A DNA stretch of 64,000 nucleotides from Paraburkholderia ultramafica (GTDB lineage: Bacteria > Pseudomonadota > Gammaproteobacteria > Burkholderiales > Burkholderiaceae). The stretch covers positions 1 through 64,000 of the forward strand of contig NZ_CADIKK010000034.1 of the NCBI RefSeq assembly GCF_902859915.1, in the 5' to 3' direction. Below the pieces are notes generated by a model. That model saw only the letters and a list, made by a program, of their open reading frames with translations. It searched no databases and was not told where the DNA came from. Positions 33,626-42,937 of this stretch are shown in pieces. Both the position numbers and the translations under genes were made by a program. How positions within the stretch are numbered: the stretch's first letter is position 1; the number at the start of each line of letters is the position of its first letter.

Positions 33626-35122
33626 TCAATCGAACAATCCATGAACAAGCCCAGCACGCTCCAATAGAGAGTCTCGCGAAGAGACCAATGCTGCATTCAG
33701 GCGTTGATAATCCACATCGATAAGCTTGCCCATCCATTTCCGGATTCTGCCATTCACCAATACCGTCTCAACGTTCGAACGCTCCATCAGGGTTACCACG
33801 GCCCCAGGAACATTATTGAGTGGGCTGACATTGATGGCACCGCCGTCCAGAAGAATGAGGTCAGCCGCCTTGCCGGGTGAAATGGTGCCTATCTTTCCGT
33901 CAAGCCCCAGTGCTTTCGCGCCACCGAGGGTCGCGTCTCGAAGGACCTCGCGGGAAGTCATAAGCCGCGGCAGGTCGTCTGATCCGGACAAGGCGAGCTC
34001 GTTCACGAGCGCGCGCTGCAGCGTCACCGTGGAACGCATCTGCGTAAAGAAGTCTGCTGTCATTGTGCATTCGACGTCCGAACTCAACGACACCGGCACC
34101 CCCAGTTCGCGCGCCTTAAGAATGGGCGGCATACCGTGACGCATGCTCATTTCTATCGGGGTGGACAGGGAGATGCTTGCACCCGCCTCGGCCACGGCGC
34201 TCCACGTTACGTCGCTCATTCCCGTCATGTGGATAAGAAGGTGGCTCGACGTAATGCGTCCCGCGCGAGCAAGGGCTTCCATTTGGGGACCCATACCCAT
34301 GGCGCCCACTACATGGAGCGCGATGCGCATTGAGAGATCCTGAGCCAGAGCCCATGATCGTTCATAATTCGGGAGGTAGATCTCTCCCCCCATAATCATG
34401 GTCACCAACTGTTCGTCCGAACTGAAGTACTGGCGACGCAATCGCGTCACGTCCTCAGGGTATTGCGTCTGGGGCCCTGCGCCCTCAAAGAAACCAAATA
34501 CAGACCGGCGGCCAGCGTCGAACAGGCCGCTGATCGCAGCATCGCTATGCTCGGGCGAGTGGTGGATTTGCGATACGTCAAGGACTGTCGTGACTCCGGC
34601 ATCCAACTGGCTCAGTGAACCGAACAACTCGCTGATGTACACATCCTCCGGCCTATAGACGGGCGCCAATTTGCCGAGAACATGCTCCAGATAGTTGGGC
34701 TGACCTTCCTCACCGCCATTGCCGGATAGCAGACCGTTGGGCAGCATGCTTCGCAAAGCTGTCTCAAACTGGTGATGATGCGTGTCGACGAAGCCCGGCA
34801 TGACGATCCTGCCCCGCGCGTTGATCACCTCGGCATCGCTGACGTCGATCCGCGGAGCAACGGCAGTGATGGCGTGTCCTTCAATCAAAACGTCGCCAAC
34901 CGCGAAATCGCCCAGTTCCGGATCCATCGTCATGACATGGCCGCCGCGAATCAATACCCTTTTCCCAGCCTCACCGCTTCCCGTGGGCATTGCGTAATTT
35001 TCCACGGGCGAGTTGACATGACCATCCGCAAGACGGCTAAGAAACCGCTCCCCGGGCGTCTCGCTTTGGAGCCTCTGACCATCGCCTTCAAGGCTTCTCA
35101 TACTGTCGCAAACGCGGCACAT
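33626..35122 (-). CDS. Amidohydrolase / aminohydrolase (TrzN-SsnA-like)
   Basis: TAAGGAGTGTTT directly upstream fixes the ATG at 35122, giving 498 residues. The barrel motifs are those of the ATZ/TRZ deaminase group: VMPGFVDTHHHQFETALRSM with the HxH, ALHVVGAMG, HLLIHMTGMSD and LSSDVECTM with the catalytic Asp, then GKIGTISPGKAADLILLDGG. It probably deaminates or dechlorinates a heterocyclic compound in the cytoplasm; substrate unknown. A 48-residue N-terminal extension (MCRVCDSMRSLEG) with a CxxC is unusual. Two ATAAC-N3-GTTAT sites lie about 190-220 nt upstream. Confidence 0.88.
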   Translation of the reverse strand: MCRVCDSMRSLEGDGQRLQSETPGERFLSRLADGHVNSPVENYAMPTGSGEAGKRVLIRGGHVMTMDPELGDFAVGDVLIEGHAITAVAPRIDVSDAEVINARGRIVMPGFVDTHHHQFETALRSMLPNGLLSGNGGEEGQPNYLEHVLGKLAPVYRPEDVYISELFGSLSQLDAGVTTVLDVSQIHHSPEHSDAAISGLFDAGRRSVFGFFEGAGPQTQYPEDVTRLRRQYFSSDEQLVTMIMGGEIYLPNYERSWALAQDLSMRIALHVVGAMGMGPQMEALARAGRITSSHLLIHMTGMSDVTWSAVAEAGASISLSTPIEMSMRHGMPPILKARELGVPVSLSSDVECTMTADFFTQMRSTVTLQRALVNELALSGSDDLPRLMTSREVLRDATLGGAKALGLDGKIGTISPGKAADLILLDGGAINVSPLNNVPGAVVTLMERSNVETVLVNGRIRKWMGKLIDVDYQRLNAALVSSRDSLLERAGLVHGLFD

Positions 35123-35310
35123 AAACACTCCTTACCTAAATATCAGATGGAATCCAGTCGGCCGAGACGGGCTTAATTGCCACCGGACAAGTTCCCCCGG
35201 TTCCGCACTCGAAAGCCCCGGTCCGTTTTCTTGAGTAGCCCCATTCATGTCGGGACCCTTTGCCAGAGCAATTCGATCCAAGACGATCACAACGATTCAG
35301 TCGCCAAATA

Positions 35311-35343
35311 ATAACAGCGTTATAAATAAAATAACACCGTTAT
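35311..35343. promoter_or_regulatory. Paired palindromes ATAAC-N3-GTTAT
   Basis: Two 13-bp palindromes, ataacagcgttat (35311-35323) and ataacaccgttat (35331-35343), are centred exactly 20 bp apart, two helical turns. The same pair with the same spacing lies at 40665-40697 before the efflux operon. The form suits a MarR-type regulator. Confidence 0.65.
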
Positions 35344-35696
35344 TTAACGTCGTCATCCACGTGGATCAGTCGAGTGCACAAATAGATGTGGCCTTGCTCT
35401 GCCCAGCAGCTTGAGGCGCTCCGCCGAGGAAGGCAGCAGACTCAAGTGCGGAGCGAAACATCCTTGCATCATCGTCACTTAGTGCACTGAAAACGAGTGG
35501 CCCCGCAGCAGACCACCAATGACTTCAGTTCAAACGCCTGCAGACCGAACACGCAGTACGGAAACCGAGGGTCCACCAGTCCCCGCCTGTCGGTCCGATT
35601 CGCAAGGTCTTGGCGCAGCGCGGCTAACAGCGTGTTCTCGATACGCCACGGACCCGGTTCACACGAACCGGGGGCCGTTCCTTCGAGCGGTCAGCG
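35344..35696. other. Intergenic region
   Basis: No supported gene. It lies between the amidohydrolase promoter and the 3' end of the efflux operon. The dyad ACCCGGTTCACACGAACCGGG at about 35650-35672, just past the emrB stop, could be that operon's terminator but lacks a clear T-run. Confidence 0.4.
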
Positions 35697-37253
35697 TTAG
35701 TGCGCGCCAGCTGCCGCCGCGCCGCCACCGCCCTTGCCCGGTTTCGTCAGCCAGATCAACGGAATGATCATGATGAAGATGATCGACGACAGCCAGAAGA
35801 TGTCATTCAAGCCCAGCATCGCAGCCTGCGCATTTAACGACCGTTCGAAGAATGCTTCCGCCTGGTCCATGCCGCCGCCGAGTGTCGCATGAATGCTCGC
35901 GATCGCGTTGTTGTAGGCCGGGTTGTCGACGCCCGTTTGTTCGGTCAGTTGCGCGTGATGCAGAATCGTCCGGTTGTTCCAGCCTGTCGTGACCAGAGAC
36001 GTGCCCACGCCGCTCGCAAACACGCGCACGAAGTTCGACAAACCGGCGGCGGCGGGAATCTTGGCCGGCGCAAGGCCCGACAGGATGATCGACGTCAGTG
36101 GCACGAAGAAGAGCGCGGTCGGAATGCCTTGTAGCAGGGTCGGCAGCACGAGCGTCCACGAATCGACATCCGTCGTGTAGTGCGAGCGCATGAAGAACAC
36201 GCCCGCATAGCCGAGGAAAGAGAGCGTCGCCAGCACACGCGCATCGGACTTCGGCATGATCTTCGCCATCACCGGCGTAAGCAGTACGGCGAAGAAGCCG
36301 AGCGGCGCCGTCACGAGACCGGCATCCACCGACCGATAGCCGAGATAGCCCTGAATCCACTGCGGCAAGATGACGAGGTTCGAGAAGAAGACTGCGTAGG
36401 CGACCGAAATCGCAATCGTGCCGCCCCGGAAGTTGCGCTGGGCAAAGAGTCGAATATCGACGATCGGGTTCTTTTCGGTGAATTCCCAGATCAGGAAGAA
36501 CACGAAGCTGATCACGGCGACTATGGCAAGAATGCAGATCACCGGCGAACTGAACCAGTCGAGATCCTTGCCCTTGTCGAGCATGATCTGCAACGACGCG
36601 ACCCACACAATCAGAGACATCAGGCCCACCTTGTCGATCGGCAGCTTACGCGAGGGCGTTTCGCGGTCGCGATAGATCAGCCACGTGACACCGGCTGCAA
36701 AGATGCCGACGGGGATGTTGATGTAGAAGATCCACGACCAGCTATAGCTATCGGTGATCCAGCCGCCAAGCGCGGGGCCGGCAATCGGGCCGACGGTCGC
36801 CGTCATTGCCCACAGCGCAAGCGCTGTCGAACTCTTTTCCTTCGGATATGACCCGAGCAGAATGGCCTGCGACAGCGGTATCAGCGGGCCAGCCACCGCG
36901 CCTTGCACCACACGCGCGGCGAGCAGCACGATCAGGTTCGGTGCGATGCCGCACAGCCACGACGAAACCACGAACAGCAGGATGGCGGCAACAAATAGCT
37001 TGATCTGTCCGACGCGCTGCGTGAGCCAGCCTGTCAACGGAATGGCAACCGCGTTCGCCGCGGAGAACAGCGTGATTACCCACGTGCCCTCGTCCACCGA
37101 TACGCCGAGGTTGCCAGAGATGGTCGGAATCGCGACGTTGGCAATCGATGAGTCGAGCACATTCATGAACGTCGCCAGCGCGACGGCAAGTGTCGCGAGA
37201 ACCAGTTTTCCGCCGGTGAGAGGTGGCGGAGCAAGTTGCGTCGAGGGATTCAT
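35697..37253 (-). CDS. emrB: DHA2-family MFS drug exporter (EmrB-like)
   Basis: The 518-residue protein has 14 membrane segments. It carries the DHA2 motifs: LDSSIANVAIPTISGNLGV (motif D1-like), WLTQRVGQIKLF (motif A), RVVQGAVAGPLIPLSQAIL (motif B) and GPALGGWI (motif C). It exports hydrophobic compounds against protons through an EmrA adaptor. The C-terminus is a Gly/Ala-rich tail. It is the third gene of the OMF-emrA-emrB operon, 144 nt after emrA. Confidence 0.93.
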   Translation of the reverse strand: MNPSTQLAPPPLTGGKLVLATLAVALATFMNVLDSSIANVAIPTISGNLGVSVDEGTWVITLFSAANAVAIPLTGWLTQRVGQIKLFVAAILLFVVSSWLCGIAPNLIVLLAARVVQGAVAGPLIPLSQAILLGSYPKEKSSTALALWAMTATVGPIAGPALGGWITDSYSWSWIFYINIPVGIFAAGVTWLIYRDRETPSRKLPIDKVGLMSLIVWVASLQIMLDKGKDLDWFSSPVICILAIVAVISFVFFLIWEFTEKNPIVDIRLFAQRNFRGGTIAISVAYAVFFSNLVILPQWIQGYLGYRSVDAGLVTAPLGFFAVLLTPVMAKIMPKSDARVLATLSFLGYAGVFFMRSHYTTDVDSWTLVLPTLLQGIPTALFFVPLTSIILSGLAPAKIPAAAGLSNFVRVFASGVGTSLVTTGWNNRTILHHAQLTEQTGVDNPAYNNAIASIHATLGGGMDQAEAFFERSLNAQAAMLGLNDIFWLSSIIFIMIIPLIWLTKPGKGGGGAAAAGAH

Positions 37254-37397
37254 GTCACTTCCAGTTTTTACTTCCCAACAGGTCCGAATCGATTGCGCGG
37301 CGATCCTATCCGGTGCTGCAATTCGCGTTTAAATCTGACCTGTGAGCTATTTGAACGAAAAGAAGGATGCGGATACGAACTGCGTCCTGACTGGCAA

Positions 37398-38690
37398 TTA
37401 GCCCGCGCGCATCGCAACTGCCTTCGCAGCGACGGTCTTTGCGGCGGGTTGATTGGCCACCGCGCCCGCCCGTCCGCCGACCGTGTTCTGCGCGATGATT
37501 TTCGCGATCTCAGCGTCAGCCTGCGCACCGTATTCGCTGAACACGTCGGTGCGATACGTCGTGTTCGCCGCCGCGCCGAGTTGATGACCGGAGTGGTCGC
37601 GCGTATCGACGTCCACCTGCATCGACAGCCCGATGCGCAGCGGATGCGCATCAAGTTCCTTCTGATCGAGCTGGATGCGCGCCGGCAGACGTTGCACGAC
37701 CTTGATCCAGTTGCCTGTTGCGTTCTGCGCGGGCAGTACGGAGAATGCGCTGCCGGTGCCGGCGGAGAAGCCAACCACGCGGCCGTGATACGTGACACCG
37801 CCGCCATACACGTCGGCCGTCAGCGTGACCGGCTGGCCGATGCGCATGTTCTTCAGCTGGCTTTCCTTGTAGTTCGCATCGACCCACACGCCGTCGAGCG
37901 GCACAATCGCCATCAGCGGCGTGCCTGGCGCGACGCGCTGGCCGACCTGCACGGAACGGCGCGCGACGTAACCCGTCACCGGTGCGGGCAATGTGTTGCG
38001 CGCGTACGCGAGGTACGCGTCGCGCACTCTCGATGCGGCGGCCAACACGTTCGGATGCTGTTCGATCGTCGTGCGGTCGGTCAGCGCGCGGTTTGCCTCG
38101 GCCTGCTGGCGTGCGGCGTCGAGCGCGGCTTGCGCGGCGGCGACGGCGTCGTGCGCATGCGCGACTTCTTCGCCGGATACCGCGCCTGTGTTCGCGACGG
38201 CCTGGCGGCGGCGCAGATCGTCAGTGGCGCGCGCGAGGTCGGACTGCTTCTGCGCGACGTTCGCGCTGTAGAAGTCGTTGTTCACGTACAGGCTGCTGAC
38301 CTGGCGGACCGTCTGGCCGAGCGTCGCTTCGGCGTTGCCGAGCGCGACTTTCGCGTCGGCGGCATCGAGCGTCACGACGGGGTCGCCGGCTTTCACGATC
38401 TGCGTGTCGTCGGCGTTCACGCCGATCACCGTTCCTGTCACTTGCGGGGTCAGTTGCACGAGATTGCCACTGACGTATGCGTCGTCAGTCGACTCGTGAT
38501 AGCGGGAATAGGTCATGTAGTAAGCGCCGTATGCCGCCGTCGACGCGACGATCGCCGCGCCGAGCAGCGCGAGCATCGTCTTGCGCTTGCGAGTGTTGGG
38601 TTCGTTGGCGACAGCGGCAGCGGCTGGTTGTGCTGCGGATTTTTGCTTGGTGGTGGCCATTTCGCGGTCCGCGGTGTCGACTTCGCTCAT
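37398..38690 (-). CDS. emrA: EmrA-type membrane fusion protein
   Basis: The 430-residue adaptor has a cytoplasmic N-terminus, one membrane helix (TMLALLGAAIVASTAAYGAY), the STDDAYVSGNLVQLTPQVTG lipoyl half, a long alpha-hairpin (VAHAHDAVAAAQAALDAARQ) and the second half (ARNTLPAPVTGYVARRSVQV). It links EmrB to the outer-membrane factor. The C-terminal 70 residues (NTTYRTDVFSEYGAQADAEI) are typical of the betaproteobacterial branch. It starts 33 nt after the OMF gene. Confidence 0.93.
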   Translation of the reverse strand: MSEVDTADREMATTKQKSAAQPAAAAVANEPNTRKRKTMLALLGAAIVASTAAYGAYYMTYSRYHESTDDAYVSGNLVQLTPQVTGTVIGVNADDTQIVKAGDPVVTLDAADAKVALGNAEATLGQTVRQVSSLYVNNDFYSANVAQKQSDLARATDDLRRRQAVANTGAVSGEEVAHAHDAVAAAQAALDAARQQAEANRALTDRTTIEQHPNVLAAASRVRDAYLAYARNTLPAPVTGYVARRSVQVGQRVAPGTPLMAIVPLDGVWVDANYKESQLKNMRIGQPVTLTADVYGGGVTYHGRVVGFSAGTGSAFSVLPAQNATGNWIKVVQRLPARIQLDQKELDAHPLRIGLSMQVDVDTRDHSGHQLGAAANTTYRTDVFSEYGAQADAEIAKIIAQNTVGGRAGAVANQPAAKTVAAKAVAMRAG

Positions 38691-38723
38691 TTCAGTTCTC
38701 CAGGCAGATTCGTTGCGTGCCGC

Positions 38724-40247
38724 TTAGCGCGCGGCGACGTCATCGGCACGCGACACTGCCGCGGAGGCCGGGTTCGGGTTCGAGCTCGACCTATCGCTGT
38801 ACCCGCCGCCGAGTGCGGACGCGAGCGCGATCTGCTGATCGCGGCGGTTCATGCGCAGATTCGCGACGGTCTGATCGGCGGACAACGCATTCATGTCGGC
38901 GTTGAGCACGGTCAGCTGATTCGTCAGGCCGGCCCGGTACTGGATGACGGCCAGCTGGTCGGCCTTGCGGCCGGCGTCCTGCGCAGTTTGCGCATCGACG
39001 AGTTGCGAATCGGTAGAGCGCACGTCCGCGAGTTGCGTCGCGACTTCGCTCAGCGCGGTCAAGAGCGTCTGGTTGTATGTCGCGACGGCGTAATCGAAAT
39101 CGGCGTAGCGGCCCTTCAGTTGAGCGCGCAACGCGCCCGCATCGAAGATCGGTAGATGGATCGCCGGTCCCACCGAAGCGGTGCGGCTAGCGGCCGTCAG
39201 GAAGCGGCCGAAGCCAAACGCGTCGAGACCGATGGCTGCGCTCAGGTTGATGTCGGGATAGAACTCGGCCTTCGCTTCCTTCACATCGTGCGTCATCGCG
39301 TCGACGCGCCACCGCGCAGCAACGATGTCAGGACGGCGACTGACGAGATCGGCAGGCAGGTTGTCCGGCAGACGCACTTCGTCGCCAATGCCGAGCGCCG
39401 GGCGAGCGATCTGCAAGCCACGGTCGGGGCCGGCGCCGAGCAGCGCGGCGATCTCATAGCGCGTGGAGAGGATCTGGCCGTCGAGCGCCTTCAGCGCGGC
39501 GCGGCTTGTCGCGAGATTGGCCTGCGCGGTCTTGCGTTCCACTTCGGTATCAAGACCCGTCGCGATACGGCCCGCTGTAATGCTGTCGATCTGTTCGCGC
39601 TGAGCGATTTCCTGTTGCGCGATGTCGCGCAGCACGTAAAGGCGCGCAAGCTGGTTGTAGGTGCGTGCGATCGACGTGGTCAGCGTCAGCTTGACGACTT
39701 CCGCATCGGCCTCGCTCGCCTGCAGTTGCGAGATCGCGGCCTTCAGCGCTTCGCGGTTCTTGCCCCACAGGTCGAGATCGTACGACGCGCTCAGCAAGCC
39801 CTTGTTCTCGGTTTGCCACGAACCGCCGTACGGAGGCGGCACGACCGCCGTGCCGGAATACAGCTGGCGCGTCAGCGAATAGCTCGCATCGACGCGCGGC
39901 ATCGTGCTCGCCTTCGCCGTTTCGCTATACGCCGATGCCGCCGCAACGCGCGAGCGCGCCTCGTCGATCGTTGGGCTGGCTTTCAATGCTTCGTCGATCA
40001 GCGCCTTCAGTTGCGCATCGCCGAACTGGTCGGCCCAATCTGCTGCGGGCCAATGGCCCTGCTCGGCTGGAATGCTTTGCTGTATCGCGTACTGCTGCGG
40101 ATCGGCTGTCTTCTGGTCGCTATAAATGCCGGCGTAGTTCGCGCACGCCGACAACACTGCGGCGAACATAAGCGACACGCCCACTTTCAACACGCGCGAC
40201 GTCAGCTGACGCGCTGCCCGCCGACTCATGTTTAACTGATTCCTCAT
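38724..40247 (-). CDS. Outer-membrane factor lipoprotein (NodT-type)
   Basis: A lipoprotein signal (LKVGVSLMFAAVLSAC) is followed by the OMF repeats: WADQFGDAQLKALIDEALKA, SASYDLDLWGKNREALKAAI, LVSRRPDIVAARWRVDAMTH and PIFDAGALRAQLKGRYADFD. An internal ATG at 40229 gives a more compact signal peptide. It is the exit duct for EmrAB and the first gene of the operon. The promoter should lie between 40248 and 40700, where two ATAAC-N3-GTTAT sites are found. Confidence 0.92.
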   Translation of the reverse strand: MRNQLNMSRRAARQLTSRVLKVGVSLMFAAVLSACANYAGIYSDQKTADPQQYAIQQSIPAEQGHWPAADWADQFGDAQLKALIDEALKASPTIDEARSRVAAASAYSETAKASTMPRVDASYSLTRQLYSGTAVVPPPYGGSWQTENKGLLSASYDLDLWGKNREALKAAISQLQASEADAEVVKLTLTTSIARTYNQLARLYVLRDIAQQEIAQREQIDSITAGRIATGLDTEVERKTAQANLATSRAALKALDGQILSTRYEIAALLGAGPDRGLQIARPALGIGDEVRLPDNLPADLVSRRPDIVAARWRVDAMTHDVKEAKAEFYPDINLSAAIGLDAFGFGRFLTAASRTASVGPAIHLPIFDAGALRAQLKGRYADFDYAVATYNQTLLTALSEVATQLADVRSTDSQLVDAQTAQDAGRKADQLAVIQYRAGLTNQLTVLNADMNALSADQTVANLRMNRRDQQIALASALGGGYSDRSSSNPNPASAAVSRADDVAAR

Positions 40248-40274
40248 TTTCTGACCTATCAGTAAAAAAATTGC

Positions 40275-40535
40275 TCAATCGTTCAGAAACTTGCGTAACA
40301 GACGGCATAGCTCTTCGAGTTCGGCCTTGGTAAAACGCTCGAGGCGCGCGTTCAGCAAATCCGGCGCGATCTCACTGATATGCAGCGCCACTGTGTGGCC
40401 CGCCTCCGTGAGTTCGAGGTTCACACGCGGTGGTCGTCGCTGCTGCGCGAGCGCTTCACCCTGCCGAGCACTTCGAGCTTGTCGAGCGCGCGCGTCATTA
40501 ACCCCGTGTCGATGCCCAAATGCGGCGACTGGATC
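40275..40535 (-). pseudogene. MarR-family regulator, C-terminal remnant 1
   Basis: One frame reads HLGIDTGLMTRALDKLEVLG and RVKRSRSSDDHRV; after a one-base shift another continues NLELTEAGHTVALHISEIAP to LCRLLRKFLND. Together they form the recognition helix, wing and C-terminal helix of MarR. The N-terminal half is missing. It lies just upstream of the OMF gene, the usual position of a MarR repressor of an EmrAB operon. Confidence 0.8.
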
Positions 40536-40664
40536 GCCGGCGTCGTATTTTCTCCGGCCCGTTTCCTGGAATGGCGTCAAATCATATTGAGACCCTAAGA
40601 CAGAGCTTCGCCGGACACTTCAGTCCCAATTGACCAAGGCGATCAAACGGTCCAGCGTCAAATC

Positions 40665-40697
40665 ATAACAGCGTTATAGAGAAAATAACATTGTTAT
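40665..40697. promoter_or_regulatory. Paired palindromes ATAAC-N3-GTTAT
   Basis: The sites ataacagcgttat (40665-40677) and ataacattgttat (40685-40697) repeat the 20-bp phased arrangement found at 35311. They lie upstream of MarR remnant 1 and the efflux operon, so they probably mark the original marR-OMF-emrAB promoter. Confidence 0.65.
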
Positions 40698-40822
40698 TTT
40701 CCGTCAACGAAGCGAATGTGGAACGCTTTGTTCCTTTAGTGAGACAAGGGCTACGTGCTTGATCAGACGATACGCACATCACCTTATACAGGCGGTGTGG
40801 TTCTGCGGCGGGGAATGGCGCG

Positions 40823-41253
40823 TCAGTCGTTGACGAACTTGCGCAGCGGACGGCGCAATTCGGTGAGTTCGGCCTTCGTGACGTTCTTCAGCCGGGCGTT
40901 CAGTCCGTCCGAGGCGATTTCGGGAGTCTGTTCGGCGACCGCCATACCGGCTTTGGTGACCGACAGGTTCACGACGCGCCGGTCCCGCTCGTCGCGCGCG
41001 AGTGAACAACCGTGTCGTTTCGAGTTTGTCGAGCATCCGAGTCATCAGGCCCGTATCGATGCCGGGCATCTTCTGCAGTGCGAACGGTATCGACGCCAGA
41101 TTCTGCTAGCGCATCAATAGGATGCCCATTTGCTGGCCGGAGATGTCGAAATCCTTCAGCTCGGCGTCCAGCTCCATCACGATCAGGTTACGCGCCTTGG
41201 CGAGCGCGAAGCAGACGGTATCCGTGAGGTTGAAATTGTCTTTAGTTTAGTGA
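40823..41253 (-). pseudogene. MarR-family regulator, remnant 2 (full length, broken)
   Basis: The N-terminal part reads FNLTDTVCFALAKARNLIVM, then ISGQQMGILLMR followed by an in-frame TAG, QNLASIPFALQKMPGIDTGL, and MTRMLDKLE. A frameshift then moves to DERDRRVVNLSVTKAGMAVA and ends RPLRKFVND. The gene spans nearly the whole MarR fold but has one stop and one shift. It is paralogous to remnant 1 (same IDTGLMTRxLDKLE and RKFxND). Confidence 0.8.
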
Positions 41254-41312
41254 CGCAGGCGGAACCTCCAGAACGAAATCGATCTGACTGACAAATCAGA
41301 TACCACGAGATC

Positions 41313-41325
41313 ATAACAGTGTTAT
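41313..41325. promoter_or_regulatory. Single palindrome ATAAC-N3-GTTAT
   Basis: The site ataacagtgttat lies about 60 nt upstream of MarR remnant 2, where an autoregulatory operator is expected. Here the 20-bp partner site is absent. Confidence 0.55.
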
Positions 41326-41813
41326 AGTTCTATCATTCTGCGTCGTCATGAGGGTAGACGCCTAAGCAAACCCGATCCCGCCGTTAAGAGGCGAGCGCAT
41401 GGCCCCCGTACGCCGAGAGCCGCCCATTTCCTGGCAGAGCGGTAGAATTTCAGCAGGCAGCATCGAGGCTTGCGTTGTCCGTGAACGTTGACGTAAATGC
41501 AAGAACGTTGTCACCGCGGAACCTGGGACGGACGCGCTTCGAGTGCTCGCCTTGCAACCCGCCATTGATTGCCGTGAAATGACTGTACTGTCCGCCGCTG
41601 CGCCACAACGACGAGTTGTACCGTTCGTGCTTGCAGGCGTCGTCATAACGCCCCGCTGGCACGATGGTTGATGCACGCCCAGCAGACAACAAGTTCGGAT
41701 ATCGGGAATATCACTCTGCCAGCGCCCGAAGTCACCACACTAAGCATCTGTGGCACACGCGACGCCGGTCCGCGGCAGGCACAGATCTATCTCACCTATA
41801 GTCAGGAGCTTGA
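41326..41813. other. Intergenic region
   Basis: No supported gene; minus-strand frames at 41362-41692 are not recognised. It probably holds the promoter of the TetR gene at 41814. Confidence 0.35.
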
Positions 41814-42536
41814 TTGACAAACAACCAAGACGACAGTATCGAAGCTCGACGCGCACGACTGCTCGACGCGGCAAGCGTGCTGCTTGTTCTCCAAGGTCCT
41901 GATGGCTTGTCCTTGAGAAAAATTTCGGCGATGGCTGAGGTATCTACCATGGCGATCTATTCTCTGTTTGGGGGAAAGGAGGGGCTTGTTAGCGCACTTT
42001 TTGATGAGGCTTTTCAACGACTCCTCCGCTACCAGGAAAACGCTAGTCAAATCACAGATCCATTGGAACGACTGTATGTGATGGGTTCCGCTATTCGCCG
42101 ATTCGCCGTTGCCGACCCGGCCTACTACGCGCTGATCATGAGCGAAATCATGCCCATTCCAGAGGCCTCGCAGGAACGAGCAGCTGCGGAAAATCGGGCG
42201 GCGCCCGTGGCACGGAGTGTAGTACACCGCGCCGCCTATCACCGTCTGCTGGATGCAGTAATGCAGTGCTGCGACCAAAAGATCATGAACCCTGAGGACA
42301 ACGCTGCGGTACTCGCGGACGCGATATTGGCTACGGTCCATGGTCTTTGCAGCCTTGAGGTGGCCGGATATCACGATTCAGCCAGCGCAGCAAGAGATCG
42401 CTTCTTCTTTACTTTCGAAGCACTGCTACGTGGCGTACTCACTGAAAAGGGGCGCAGAAAGATGTCTACCTTGCGTGTGCGCGCGAATACGCATCAACAG
42501 GACCCCGTTGCTAGTTATTCCTCGGCCCAATCCTGA
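41814..42536 (+). CDS. TetR/AcrR-family regulator, altered C-terminus
   Basis: TCAGGAGCTTGA precedes a TTG start at 41814; no suitable ATG exists nearby. The protein has ARRARLLDAASVLLVLQGPD and a helix-turn-helix (LRKISAMAEVSTMAIYSLFG, then GKEGLVSALFDEAF), followed by a TetR_C_33-like ligand domain (YYALIMSEIMP). The last few residues (SYSSAQS) and the stop are encoded in the complement of an integrase fragment, so the native C-terminus was replaced. No target gene is obvious. Confidence 0.85.
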   Translation: MTNNQDDSIEARRARLLDAASVLLVLQGPDGLSLRKISAMAEVSTMAIYSLFGGKEGLVSALFDEAFQRLLRYQENASQITDPLERLYVMGSAIRRFAVADPAYYALIMSEIMPIPEASQERAAAENRAAPVARSVVHRAAYHRLLDAVMQCCDQKIMNPEDNAAVLADAILATVHGLCSLEVAGYHDSASAARDRFFFTFEALLRGVLTEKGRRKMSTLRVRANTHQQDPVASYSSAQS

Positions 42537-42722
42537 AATGTGGAACGAAAACCATGGACCGTGATCTCGGTATAGCCCATGCCATCAAGCAATTCCAGCA
42601 TCGCCATATTCGATAGCGGAGCGCCCTTTTTGTCGCCCGGAAAGAGATAGCCATACATGGCCGTCTGCATAGCCTTCTTCACGAGTTCGCAGGCGGTATC
42701 GCTCAATGGCACCCGGTGAGGA
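42515..42722 (-). pseudogene. P4-type tyrosine integrase, C-terminal fragment
   Basis: The frame reads HRVPLSDTACELVKKAM, then YLFPGDKKGAPLSNMAMLEL and GYTEITVHGFRSTFQDWAEE. The HGFRSTFxDWAxE box is the catalytic HxxR region of island integrases. The upstream catalytic Arg segment and the final Tyr segment are both missing. It is cut at about 42722 by a plus-strand HPF remnant and at 42515 by the TetR end. Such integrases use tRNA 3' ends, and tRNA-Ser lies 9 kb away. Confidence 0.85.
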
Positions 42723-42937
42723 GAGGCGGCCTGGATAAACGCTGCCAGGTGCAACTGCAGATACCCAATGCAAATCCGGTCGTCGTGACGTCCATCGCGA
42801 AGGACTGGCGCGGCGCACTCGATCTGGCACTGGCCCGCGCGGCTTCTTCGATCGCTCGCAGGCGGCAGGTCCGCGTCGCAAGGCGTCGCGCGAGTCAATG
42901 CGAGTTGACCGGTGCCTTCCAGCCCGAAGCCGCCTAA
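42719..42937 (+). pseudogene. HPF/RaiA-like ribosome-associated protein, C-terminal fragment
   Basis: The frame reads RGGLDKRCQVQLQIPNANPV and VVTSIAKDWRGALDLALARA, the second half of the HPF-like proteins common in Burkholderiaceae (GPRGGxDKRCQVxL). The N-terminal half is absent here; a matching N-terminal stub lies at 45802. There is no start codon in context. Confidence 0.65.

Noticed and set aside
37236..40235. Long plus-strand open frames opposite the EmrA and outer-membrane factor genes
   Set aside because: They are antisense to clear, full-length family members and have Arg/His-rich compositions typical of shadow frames in GC-rich DNA.
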